A stretch of DNA of 64,000 bases from an uncultured Streptococcus sp. (GTDB lineage: Bacteria > Bacillota > Bacilli > Lactobacillales > Streptococcaceae). The position numbers and the translations under genes are program-made. This document shows, one piece after another, positions 1 through 8,282 of the stretch. Under the pieces are notes generated by a model, which worked only from the letters and a program-made list of their open reading frames with translations, was not told the origin of the DNA and searched no databases. Position 1 is the first letter of the stretch. Every line of letters starts with the position of its first letter. The stretch is from assembly GCF_901875575.1 (NCBI RefSeq), contig NZ_CABFMF010000066.1:1-64000 (forward strand). The letters are read 5' to 3'.

Positions 1-645
1 GATCCAACGGATCCTAATACACCAAATGTACCAGTAATACCATACGTACCAGGATACACACCGAAGATTGGTGAAACACCATTACAACCGAAAGTGCCAA
101 ATGATCCAACACAAGGATACATTCCACCAGCGGTACCAACAGAACCTGGTAAGGATACACCGATTGAGTATGTAAAAGTTCCAAATACACCTAGTCCGGA
201 AGAACCGGTAAAACCAACTCCAGAAAGTAATCATATTACAATCTGGGTGGATGAAAATGGTAAGCCATTGAAACCAGAAAAACCTGGAACTCATGAACCA
301 GGAAATATTCCTGGATACAAATATATTACAACTGTAACGAAGGATGGTGTAACTATTCATAGATTTGAAAAGATAACACCGGTAGATCCTAATAATCCTG
401 TTCCACAGAAACCGACTACACCGATTCCAACTCCACAAGATCCGACTATTCCAACACCAGAAAGTCAAATTCCAACTCCAAACACTCCAGAAGCAAATAC
501 TCCGACTTCTGAGACAAATAGAAGAGAGGAATTGCCAAACACAGGTACAGAAGCTAATGCTGGCTTGGCTAGTGCTGGTATCATGACCTTGTTAGCTGGT
601 CTAGGATTAGGATTCTTCAAGAAGAAGGAAGAAGATGAGAAATAA
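1..645 (+). CDS. LPXTG cell-wall-anchored surface protein, C-terminal part
   Basis: The frame is open from base 1, so the gene begins outside the window; 214 residues are visible. The visible part is rich in Pro, Thr and Glu, with repeated NPTDP/VPGYTP-like units typical of wall-spanning stalks. One short non-repeat stretch (ITIWVDENGKPL ... GYKYITT) resembles the small beta domains between proline linkers in streptococcal adhesins. The sortase signal is complete: LPNTG at residues 178-182, a hydrophobic segment, then a KKKEEDEK charged tail. Sortase A would therefore link it to peptidoglycan. The ligand cannot be told from this part. The two hairpins just downstream may end the transcript. 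Confidence 0.93.
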   Translation, partial: DPTDPNTPNVPVIPYVPGYTPKIGETPLQPKVPNDPTQGYIPPAVPTEPGKDTPIEYVKVPNTPSPEEPVKPTPESNHITIWVDENGKPLKPEKPGTHEPGNIPGYKYITTVTKDGVTIHRFEKITPVDPNNPVPQKPTTPIPTPQDPTIPTPESQIPTPNTPEANTPTSETNRREELPNTGTEANAGLASAGIMTLLAGLGLGFFKKKEEDEK

Positions 646-690
646 AGCTCTTTATCAACTGTAGCAGGTTGAGAAAAGCTAAGATTAAGA

Positions 691-767
691 AGAGGCTGAG
701 AAAAAAGCCTCTCAAATCAGAAAAACGCATAGTATCAGGTATTGAAAAACTTGATACTATGCGTTTT
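691..767. repeat. Two tandem hairpins, terminator or IS-derived repeat
   Basis: Two inverted repeats follow the surface-protein gene. The first pairs AGAGGCT (691-697) with AGCCTCT (706-712). The second pairs AAAACGCATAGTATCA (722-737) with its perfect 16-base complement (752-767). The layout, a short hairpin then a long one, recalls the hairpins in front of the IS1182 transposase near 43,510-43,567, so it may be an IS end left behind. It could also work as a terminator. The rest of 646-1020 shows no convincing gene. Confidence 0.6.
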
Positions 768-1023
768 ATTGTGGGAAGATTTACTTCATTTTCTCCGGAA
801 GTTGAGTTTTGGGCCAGTTTCTTTAAATTATATGTTATCTTAAATTCAGAATAGAGCATTATAACTTATAAAACATTGCTAGAAATTGATTCGACTTTAC
901 TATCCTATTTGTTCATAGTTTATTTCATTTTGCTATAAAGTTTGAGATTTCTTTTGTTGTTTCTACTCTTTTTCCGAATAAATAGATAGAAGCATCAAAT
1001 CTAGTAAATTAGATTAAAAAATG

Positions 1024-1032
1024 TGCTATAAT
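1024..1032 (+). promoter_or_regulatory. Extended -10 promoter of the Rpn nuclease gene
   Basis: TGCTATAAT is a perfect extended -10 box 15 bases before the ATG. No good -35 is seen. A GAAAGGAGAG ribosome site follows and points to the start at 1048 rather than the upstream in-frame ATG at 1021. Confidence 0.7.
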
Positions 1033-1047
1033 GAAAGGAGAGCAAAT

Positions 1048-1983
1048 ATGACTGTACGTCATCCGGGCATCAGCCCAACTAATGACTTGGTTGCTAAGAA
1101 AATCTTTAGCAATCCGGAAATTACTTGTCAATTTATTCGCGATATGCTGGACTTGCCAGCCAAAAATGTAACCATTTTGGAGGGGAGCAATATTCATGTC
1201 TTGCCTTCCCTACCCTACTCGGCCCAGGATTTCTATACTAGCATAGATGTCTTGGCGGAGTTGGACAATGGTACGCAAGTAATTATTGAAATCCAAGTTC
1301 ATCATCAGAATTTTTTCATTAATCGTTTGTGGGCTTATCTGTGCAGTCAGGTCAATCAAAACCTAGAAAAAATTCGCCAGCGAGAAGGTGATACCCACCA
1401 GAGTTACAAGCATATCGCACCTGTTTACGCAATAGCTATTGTGGATAGTAATTATTTCCAAGATGATCTAGCTTTCCACAGTTTTAGCATGCGCGAGGAC
1501 ACGACAGGTGATGTTTTAACCATTATCAACAATGGTCAGGAAAATCATCTGGTCAAGATGGCGTTCTTAGAACTAAAAAAATACAGAGAAACCAGCAAGG
1601 ATAGCGTTCGCAAGCCCTGGTTAGAGTTTTTTGGCAACAAGCCCTTTACTCAACAACCTGAGCGAGCCATCAGCCAGGCAGATCAACTGCTGGACTATAA
1701 AAGCTGGTCCGAGGAGGACAGGAAAATGTTTAGTCAATTACGTATGCGTGAAGAACAAGCCTTGTTAGCACATGATTATGCCTTGGAAACAGCTAGAGCA
1801 GAAGGTATTGAACAAGGACTGGAGCGTGGTCTTGAACGTGGGCGAGCTGAGGGCATTGAACAGGGACTTGAACGTGGAAAACTCTTTGCCTTCCTAGACA
1901 TGGTTCGTCAAGGTCTTCTGACTTCGGAGATAGCCAGTCAGCAGTTGGGTATGTCAGTATCTGAGTTTGAGGCACTATTGTAA
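1048..1983 (+). CDS. Rpn family recombination-promoting nuclease / putative transposase
   Basis: 311 residues. The N-terminal half matches the Rpn (PD-(D/E)XK nuclease/transposase) family: NDLVAKKIFSNPE at the start, then SIDVLAELDNGTQVIIEIQ, which carries the acidic and E-x-Q nuclease residues, then RLWAYLCSQ. The C-terminal part is charged, with imperfect repeats of EQGLERG and ERGRAEG, and ends with a SEIASQQLGMSVSEFE helical piece common to these proteins. In E. coli, Rpn proteins promote RecA-independent recombination and cut DNA. The start at 1048 is chosen for its strong ribosome site. It stands alone between the surface-protein gene and the ABC-F gene. Confidence 0.85.
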   Translation: MTVRHPGISPTNDLVAKKIFSNPEITCQFIRDMLDLPAKNVTILEGSNIHVLPSLPYSAQDFYTSIDVLAELDNGTQVIIEIQVHHQNFFINRLWAYLCSQVNQNLEKIRQREGDTHQSYKHIAPVYAIAIVDSNYFQDDLAFHSFSMREDTTGDVLTIINNGQENHLVKMAFLELKKYRETSKDSVRKPWLEFFGNKPFTQQPERAISQADQLLDYKSWSEEDRKMFSQLRMREEQALLAHDYALETARAEGIEQGLERGLERGRAEGIEQGLERGKLFAFLDMVRQGLLTSEIASQQLGMSVSEFEALL

Positions 1984-2109
1984 ACGAGTAAAAATGTTTT
2001 ACCAGCTATCTTGCAAAATAAATAGAGTTTCTAATCAAAATATTTTTGAATACTGAGAATAAGCAGAGCCGATTTTTCTAGGATATTTGAGTTAATACTT
2101 ACCATTATC

Positions 2110-2138
2110 TTGAATGCCTTAGGGAAACATGCTATACT
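2110..2138 (+). promoter_or_regulatory. Promoter of the ABC-F gene, predicted leaderless transcript
   Basis: TTGAAT (2110-2115), a 17-base spacer and TATACT (2133-2138) preceded by TG form a good extended promoter. The ATG at 2145 lies where the +1 base is expected, 7 bases after the -10, and no ribosome site fits between them. A leaderless mRNA is inferred. Confidence 0.65.
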
Positions 2139-2144
2139 ACTTGT

Positions 2145-4046
2145 ATGATTATTTTACAAGCTAATAAAATTGAACGTTCTTTTGCAGGAGAGGTTCTTTT
2201 TGATAATATCAATCTGCAAGTTGATGAAAGAGACCGTATTGCCCTTGTTGGGAAAAATGGTGCAGGTAAGTCTACTCTTTTGAAGATTTTGGTTGGAGAA
2301 GAGGAGCCAACTAGTGGAGAAATCAATAAGAAAAAAGATATTTCTCTGTCTTACCTAGCCCAAGATAGCCGTTTTGAGTCTGAAAATACCATCTACGATG
2401 AGATGCTTCATGTCTTTGATGACTTGCGTCGAACCGAGAAACAACTTCGTCAGATGGAGTTGGAGATGGGTGAAAAGTCTGGTGAAGATTTAGAGAAACT
2501 GATGTCAGATTACGACCGCTTATCTGAGAATTTTCGCCAAGCAGGGGGCTTTACATATGAAGCTGATATACGAGCGATTTTGAATGGATTCAAATTTGAT
2601 GAATCTATGTGGCAGATGAAAATTGCTGAGCTTTCGGGTGGTCAAAATACTCGCTTGGCACTTGCTAAAATGCTTCTTGAAAAGCCAAATCTCTTGGTAT
2701 TGGATGAGCCAACCAACCACTTGGATATCGAAACCATTGCCTGGCTAGAGAATTACTTGGTAAACTATAGCGGTGCCCTTATTATTGTCAGCCACGACCG
2801 TTATTTCTTGGACAAGGTTGCGACGATTACGCTGGATTTGACCAAGCATTCCTTGGATCGCTATGTGGGCAACTACTCTCGTTTTGTCGAGTTGAAAGAG
2901 CAAAAACTTCTAACTGAAGCCAAAAATTATGAAAAGCAACAGAAGGAAATTGCTGCTCTGGAAGATTTTGTCAACCGCAATCTAGTCCGAGCTTCAACGA
3001 CCAAACGTGCCCAATCTCGTCGTAAACAACTGGAAAAAATGGAGCGTTTGGACAAGCCTGAAGCTGGTAAGAAATCAGCCAATATGACCTTCCAGTCTGA
3101 GAAAACGTCGGGCAATATTGTCTTGACTGTTGAAAATGCGGCTATTGGTTATGATGGGGAAGTATTGTCAGAGCCTATCAGCCTAGACCTTCGTAAGATG
3201 AATGCTGTTGCCATCGTTGGTCCAAATGGAATCGGCAAGTCAACCTTTATCAAGTCTATAGTGGATCAAATTCCGTTTATCAAGGGAGAAAAGCACTTTG
3301 GCGCTAATGTTGAGGTTGGTTACTATGACCAAACCCAAAGCAAGTTGACACCAGGTAATACGGTGCTGGATGAACTCTGGAATGATTTCAAATTGACACC
3401 TGAAGTTGAAATCCGCAACCGTCTTGGTGCCTTCCTTTTCTCAGGAGATGATGTCAAAAAATCAGTCGGCATGCTGTCAGGTGGTGAGAAAGCTCGTTTG
3501 CTTTTGGCTAAATTGTCTATGGAAAACAACAACTTCCTGATCCTTGACGAGCCGACCAACCACTTGGATATTGATAGCAAGGAAGTGTTGGAAAATGCCT
3601 TGATTGACTTTGATGGAACCCTTCTATTCGTCAGCCACGACCGTTATTTTATCAATCGTGTAGCCACCCATGTTCTAGAATTGTCTGAGAATGGTTCGAC
3701 TCTCTACTTGGGAGATTACGACTATTATGTCGATAAAAAGGCTGAAATGGAAGTCAGTCCGACAGAAGAAGCTTCAACTAGAAATCAAGCAAAGGAAGCA
3801 AGTCCAGTCAATGACTACCAGGCTCAGAAAGAAAGTCAAAAAGAAGTTCGCAAACTCATGCGGCAAATCGAAAGTCTAGAAGCTGAAATTGAAGAGCTAG
3901 AAAGTCAAAGTCAAGCCATTTCTGAACAAATGTTGGAAACCAACGATGCAGGTAAACTCATGGAATTGCAGGCTGAACTGGACAAAATCAGCCATCGTCA
4001 GGAAGAAGCTATGCTTGAATGGGAAGAATTATCAGAGCAGGTGTAA
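2145..4046 (+). CDS. ABC-F family ATPase, YdiF-like
   Basis: 633 residues with two ABC domains in one chain and no membrane segments, as in ABC-F translation factors. First domain: Walker A GKNGAGKST (36-44), signature LSGGQNTR, Walker B LLVLDEPTNHLD. Second domain: Walker A GPNGIGKST, signature LSGGEKARL and a second DEPTNHLD. The linker between them is a charged helical pair (EKQQKEIAALEDFV ... KRAQSRRKQLEKM). A C-terminal coiled coil (EVRKLMRQIESLEAEIEELE) is typical of the YdiF/YfmR type. It probably acts on stalled or initiating ribosomes; antibiotic protection is not implied. The rgg gene starts 1 base after its stop, so the two may share a transcript. Confidence 0.9.
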   Translation: MIILQANKIERSFAGEVLFDNINLQVDERDRIALVGKNGAGKSTLLKILVGEEEPTSGEINKKKDISLSYLAQDSRFESENTIYDEMLHVFDDLRRTEKQLRQMELEMGEKSGEDLEKLMSDYDRLSENFRQAGGFTYEADIRAILNGFKFDESMWQMKIAELSGGQNTRLALAKMLLEKPNLLVLDEPTNHLDIETIAWLENYLVNYSGALIIVSHDRYFLDKVATITLDLTKHSLDRYVGNYSRFVELKEQKLLTEAKNYEKQQKEIAALEDFVNRNLVRASTTKRAQSRRKQLEKMERLDKPEAGKKSANMTFQSEKTSGNIVLTVENAAIGYDGEVLSEPISLDLRKMNAVAIVGPNGIGKSTFIKSIVDQIPFIKGEKHFGANVEVGYYDQTQSKLTPGNTVLDELWNDFKLTPEVEIRNRLGAFLFSGDDVKKSVGMLSGGEKARLLLAKLSMENNNFLILDEPTNHLDIDSKEVLENALIDFDGTLLFVSHDRYFINRVATHVLELSENGSTLYLGDYDYYVDKKAEMEVSPTEEASTRNQAKEASPVNDYQAQKESQKEVRKLMRQIESLEAEIEELESQSQAISEQMLETNDAGKLMELQAELDKISHRQEEAMLEWEELSEQV

Positions 4047-4047
4047 A

Positions 4048-4911
4048 ATGGAACATCTTGGAAAAGTATTTCGTGAATTTCGGACAAGTGGAAATTATTC
4101 TTTAAAGGAGGCTGCAGGCGAGTCCTGCTCCACCTCTCAGTTATCTCGCTTTGAGCTTGGAGAGTCTGAACTAGCAGTCTCACGTTTTTTTGAGATTTTG
4201 GATAATATTCATGTCACAATCGAAAATTTCATGGATAAGGCAAGGAATTTTCATAATCATGAACATGTTGCAATGATGGGACAAATTGTACCTCTTTACT
4301 ACTCAAATGATATTGCAGGTTTTCAAAAGCTTCAAAGGGAACAACTTGAAAAGGCTAAGAGTTCGACGAATCCCCTCTATTTTGAGCTGAACTGGATTTT
4401 GTTGCAAGGTCTGATTTGTCAAAGAGATGCGACTTATGAGATGAAGCAGGATGATTTGGATAAGGTAGCAGATTATCTCTTCAAAACAGAAGAATGGACC
4501 ATGTATGAATTGATTCTTTTCGGGAATCTCTATAGTTTCTACGATGTGGACTATGTCACTCGGATTGGTAGAGAAGTTATGGAGAGGGAAGAATTTTACC
4601 AAGAGATTGGTCGCCATAAGAGATTGGTGTTGATTTTGGCTCTCAATTGTTACCAGCATTGTTTAGAGCATCTTTCTTTTGACAATGCAAGCTATTTTGA
4701 GACTTATACAGAGAAGATTATTGGAAAAGGGATCAAGCTTTATGAGCGTAATGTTTTTCATTATTTAAAAGGCTTTGCCTTATATCAAAAAGGACAGTGT
4801 AAAGAAGGTTGTAGCAAAATGCAAGAGGCCATGCATATTTTTGATGTGCTAGGTCTCCCAGAGCAAGTAGCCTACTATCAGGAACACTACGAAAAATTTG
4901 TCAAAGATTAA
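4048..4911 (+). CDS. Rgg/MutR family transcriptional regulator
   Basis: 287 residues. An N-terminal helix-turn-helix (LKEAAGESCSTSQLSRFELGES) is followed by a long TPR-like helical repeat region, the usual Rgg layout of about 285 residues. Rgg proteins bind short peptide pheromones through the helical part and switch target promoters. I chose the ATG at 4048, which follows the ABC-F stop; the same frame stays open upstream inside that gene. No small pheromone gene was recognised nearby. The MFS gene 80 bases downstream, with a palindrome in front, is the likely target. Confidence 0.9.
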   Translation: MEHLGKVFREFRTSGNYSLKEAAGESCSTSQLSRFELGESELAVSRFFEILDNIHVTIENFMDKARNFHNHEHVAMMGQIVPLYYSNDIAGFQKLQREQLEKAKSSTNPLYFELNWILLQGLICQRDATYEMKQDDLDKVADYLFKTEEWTMYELILFGNLYSFYDVDYVTRIGREVMEREEFYQEIGRHKRLVLILALNCYQHCLEHLSFDNASYFETYTEKIIGKGIKLYERNVFHYLKGFALYQKGQCKEGCSKMQEAMHIFDVLGLPEQVAYYQEHYEKFVKD

Positions 4912-4962
4912 TTTTCCCAAATAAGGGAAAAAATAAAAAGCTCCTTTCGGTTTTGATACAAT
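4912..4962 (+). promoter_or_regulatory. Palindrome and promoter before the MFS gene
   Basis: TTTTCCC (4912-4918) and GGGAAAA (4925-4931) form a perfect 7-base inverted repeat with a 6-base loop. An extended -10, TGATACAAT, ends at 4962. The palindrome could be the Rgg operator or a weak end of the rgg transcript. The promoter itself is more certain. Confidence 0.5.
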
Positions 4963-4990
4963 AGTTTCAAAATTTGAGAGGAGTTTTTAT

Positions 4991-6169
4991 ATGAATCGCT
5001 ATGCAGTACAGTTGATTAGTCGTGGAGCTATTAACAGAATAGGGAATATGCTCTATGATTATGGAAATAGTGTCTGGTTGGCGTCCATGGGGACTATCGG
5101 TCAGACAGTTTTAGGAATGTATCAGATTTCTGAACTCGTCACATCTATTCTCGTCAACCCCTTTGGCGGAGTCGTTTCAGACCGTTTTTCTCGTCGTAGG
5201 ATTTTAATGGCGACGGATCTTGTTTGTGGGATTCTTTGTCTGGCTATTTCTTTCATAAGGAATGATAGCTGGATGATTGGGGCTTTGATTGTTGCCAACA
5301 TTGTGCAGGCTATTGCTTCCGCCTTTTCTCGTACAGCCAATAAAGCTATCATAACTGAAGTGGTGGAGAAAGATGAGATTGTGATCTATAATTCTCGCTT
5401 AGAGCTGGTTTTGCAGGTTGTAGGTGTTAGCTCTCCTGTTCTTTCCTTCCTTGTTTTACAATTTGCAAGTCTCCATATGACGCTACTGCTAGACTCGCTG
5501 ACTTTTTTCATTGCTTTTGTTCTAGTGGCTTTCCTTCCAAAAGAGGAAGCAAAAGTTCAAGAGAAAAAGGCTTTTACTGGGAGAGATATTTTTGTAGATA
5601 TCAAGGATGGGTTACACTATATCTGGCATCAGCAAGAAATTTTCTTCCTTTTGCTGGTAGCTTCCAGCGTTAATTTCTTTTTTGCCGCTTTTGAATTTCT
5701 CCTCCCCTTTTCGAATCAGCTTTATGGGTCAGAAGGAGCCTATGCCACTATTTTAACTATGGGGGCTATTGGTTCCATCATTGGGGCTCTTCTAGCTAGT
5801 AAAATTAAAGCTAATGTTTATAATCTTTTGATTTTACTGGCTTTGACAGGTGTCGGAGTTTTTATGATGGGATTACCACTTCCAAATTTTCTTTCCTTTT
5901 CTGGAAATTTAGTTTGTGAATTGTTTATGACGATTTTTAATATTCACTTTTTTACTCAGGTGCAAACCAAGGTTGAGGGGGAATATTTGGGGAGAGTATT
6001 AAGCACAATTTTTACCTTAGCTATTCTATTTATGCCTATTGCCAAAGGCTTTATGACAGTCCTGCCAAGTGTGCATCTCTCTTCTTTCCTGATAATTGGA
6101 AGCGGGGTTGTCATTCTGTCTTGTCTATCCCTCGTGTATGTTCGAACTCATTTTGAAAAAGAGACATAA
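4991..6169 (+). CDS. MFS transporter
   Basis: 392 residues, almost all membrane helices, with the size of a 12-helix major facilitator. The cytoplasmic loop between helices 2 and 3 carries the MFS signature GGVVSDRFSRRRIL. The first helix region (RIGNMLYDYGNSVWLASMG) and ARTANKAI-type loop resemble the Mef/MdfA-like drug-efflux group of Gram-positive bacteria. The substrate is unknown. It begins after a GAGAGGAG ribosome site and follows the Rgg regulator, suggesting peptide- or Rgg-controlled export. Confidence 0.87.
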   Translation: MNRYAVQLISRGAINRIGNMLYDYGNSVWLASMGTIGQTVLGMYQISELVTSILVNPFGGVVSDRFSRRRILMATDLVCGILCLAISFIRNDSWMIGALIVANIVQAIASAFSRTANKAIITEVVEKDEIVIYNSRLELVLQVVGVSSPVLSFLVLQFASLHMTLLLDSLTFFIAFVLVAFLPKEEAKVQEKKAFTGRDIFVDIKDGLHYIWHQQEIFFLLLVASSVNFFFAAFEFLLPFSNQLYGSEGAYATILTMGAIGSIIGALLASKIKANVYNLLILLALTGVGVFMMGLPLPNFLSFSGNLVCELFMTIFNIHFFTQVQTKVEGEYLGRVLSTIFTLAILFMPIAKGFMTVLPSVHLSSFLIIGSGVVILSCLSLVYVRTHFEKET

Positions 6170-6224
6170 GTCTGCTTGGACTTCAAAAATAATTCCAATC
6201 TAAGTATTTTTCCGTCCTTCTCGT

Positions 6225-6254
6225 TTGTGAGGAGGGCTTAGTTTATGGTAAAAT
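6225..6254 (+). promoter_or_regulatory. Promoter of ligA, predicted leaderless start
   Basis: TTGTGA (6225-6230), 18 bases, then TAAAAT (6249-6254) preceded by TGG. The ligA ATG at 6261 again falls at the expected +1, and there is no ribosome site in front of it. GAGGAGGG upstream (6229-6236) is too far away to serve. Confidence 0.5.
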
Positions 6255-6260
6255 GGTCTT

Positions 6261-8219
6261 ATGAATAAAAGAATGAATGAGTTAGTCGCCTTGCTCAATC
6301 GCTATGCGACTGAGTACTATACCAGCGATAATCCCTCGGTTTCAGATAGTGAGTATGATCGCCTTTACCGTGAGTTGGTTGAGTTGGAGACTGCCTATCC
6401 AGCTCAAGTGTTAGCAGATAGTCCGACCCATCGTGTTGGTGGCAAGATTTTAGATGGTTTTGAAAAATACAGTCATCAGTATCCTCTTTATAGTTTGCAG
6501 GATGCTTTTTCACGTGAGGAGCTTGAAGCTTTTGATGCGCGTGTTCGTAAGGAAGTGATCCATCCAACCTATATTTGTGAGCTGAAAATCGATGGCTTAT
6601 CTATCTCTCTTACTTATGAAAAGGGGATTTTGGTTGCTGGGGCAACACGTGGAGATGGTTCTATTGGTGAAAATATCACAGAAAATCTTAAACGTGTTAA
6701 GGATATTCCTTTGACCTTGCCAGAAGAACTAGATATCACCGTTCGTGGGGAATGTTATATGCCACGCGCTTCTTTTGACCAGGTCAACCAAGCACGCCAA
6801 GAAAATGGAGAGCCTGAATTTGCCAATCCTCGTAATGCAGCGGCAGGCACCCTACGTCAGTTGGATACAGCAGTAGTTGCCAAGCGCAATCTTGCTACCT
6901 TCCTCTATCAAGAAGCCAGCCCTTTAACTCGTGACAGCCAAGAAAAAGTTTTGAAGCACCTAGAACAGCTCGGTTTTGTAGTCAATCCTAAGCGGATCTT
7001 GGCTGAAAGCATAGATGAAATTTGGGATTTTATTCAAGAAGTAGGAGAGGAACGGGAGAATCTGCCTTATGATATCGATGGGGTGGTGATCAAGGTCAAC
7101 GACCTAGCAAGCCAAGAAGAACTCGGCTTTACCGTTAAGGCTCCAAAGTGGGCAGTAGCCTACAAGTTCCCAGCTGAAGAAAAAGAAGCTCAACTACTCT
7201 CAGTTGATTGGACAGTTGGCCGTACGGGTGTGGTAACTCCGACTGCCAATCTGACCCCTGTTCAGCTTGCTGGTACAACTGTTAGCCGTGCAACTCTGCA
7301 CAATGTGGATTATATTGCTGAAAAAGATATCCGCAAAGACGACACGGTTATCGTTTATAAGGCTGGTGATATCATACCTGCTGTTTTACGAGTGGTAGAG
7401 TCCAAGCGGGTTTCTGAAGAAAAACTAGATATCCCTACAAACTGCCCAAGTTGTGACTCTGATTTGCTACACTTTGAAGATGAAGTGGCTCTCCGTTGTA
7501 TCAATCCACGTTGTCCTGCTCAAATCATGGAAGGTTTGATTCACTTTGCTTCTCGTGATGCTATGAATATTACAGGTCTTGGTCCATCTATTGTTGAGAA
7601 ACTCTTTGCTGCAGATCTAGTCAAGGATGTGGCAGATATTTACCGTTTGAAAGAAGAAGATTTCCTCCTTTTAGAAGGTGTTAAGGAAAAGTCCGCTAGT
7701 AAACTTTATCAGGCTATCCAAGCATCTAAGGAAAATTCTGCCGAGAAACTCTTGTTTGGTTTGGGAATTCGCCATGTAGGAAGCAAGGCCAGTCAGCTCT
7801 TACTCCAACATTTCCATTCGATTGAAAATCTGGCTCAGGCAGATCCAGAGGAAGTGGCTAGTATTGAAAGTTTGGGTGGTGTGGTTGCCAAGAGTCTTCA
7901 GACATATTTTGCGACAGAAGGCTCTGAAATTCTCCTCAGAGAATTGAAAGAAACTGGGGTCAATCTGGACTATAAAGGACAGACTGTAGTAGCGGATGCA
8001 GCCTTGTCAGGTTTGACAGTGGTATTGACCGGAAAATTGGAACGTCTCAAGCGCTCAGAAGCTAAAACTAAACTCGAAAGTCTGGGTGCCAAAGTAACAG
8101 GCAGTGTTTCTAAAAAGACCGACCTCGTCGTTGCAGGAGCAGATGCTGGAAGTAAACTTCAAAAAGCACAAGAACTTGGTATCGAAGTTCGAGACGAAGC
8201 TTGGTTAGAAAGTCTGTAA
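6261..8219 (+). CDS. ligA: NAD-dependent DNA ligase
   Basis: 652 residues, full length for bacterial LigA. It seals nicks in replication and repair using NAD+. Domains in order: Ia NAD-binding piece (ATEYYTSDNPSVSDSEYDRLY), adenylation domain with the active lysine in ELKIDG (Lys109), OB fold, four-cysteine zinc site (CPSCDSD ... CINPRCPAQ), helix-hairpin-helix repeats, and a C-terminal BRCT domain from about residue 575 (LSGLTVVLTGKL). All key motifs are present. It is separated from the MFS gene by 91 bases with its own promoter and is followed 63 bases later by pulA. Confidence 0.98.
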   Translation: MNKRMNELVALLNRYATEYYTSDNPSVSDSEYDRLYRELVELETAYPAQVLADSPTHRVGGKILDGFEKYSHQYPLYSLQDAFSREELEAFDARVRKEVIHPTYICELKIDGLSISLTYEKGILVAGATRGDGSIGENITENLKRVKDIPLTLPEELDITVRGECYMPRASFDQVNQARQENGEPEFANPRNAAAGTLRQLDTAVVAKRNLATFLYQEASPLTRDSQEKVLKHLEQLGFVVNPKRILAESIDEIWDFIQEVGEERENLPYDIDGVVIKVNDLASQEELGFTVKAPKWAVAYKFPAEEKEAQLLSVDWTVGRTGVVTPTANLTPVQLAGTTVSRATLHNVDYIAEKDIRKDDTVIVYKAGDIIPAVLRVVESKRVSEEKLDIPTNCPSCDSDLLHFEDEVALRCINPRCPAQIMEGLIHFASRDAMNITGLGPSIVEKLFAADLVKDVADIYRLKEEDFLLLEGVKEKSASKLYQAIQASKENSAEKLLFGLGIRHVGSKASQLLLQHFHSIENLAQADPEEVASIESLGGVVAKSLQTYFATEGSEILLRELKETGVNLDYKGQTVVADAALSGLTVVLTGKLERLKRSEAKTKLESLGAKVTGSVSKKTDLVVAGADAGSKLQKAQELGIEVRDEAWLESL

Positions 8220-8282
8220 AAGACTGAGATTTAGTATTTTAAAATAGAATCAAAAAGTAAGAAAAGAAAGATAAGATATAAA

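Noticed and set aside
82..468. Minus-strand frame of 128 codons opposite the surface protein
   Set aside because: Rich in Trp, Cys and Arg from reading the proline repeats backwards; no ribosome site; shadow of a real gene.
669..859. Small frames on both strands after the surface protein
   Set aside because: They run through hairpins and have no start signal; likely IS or terminator remnants.
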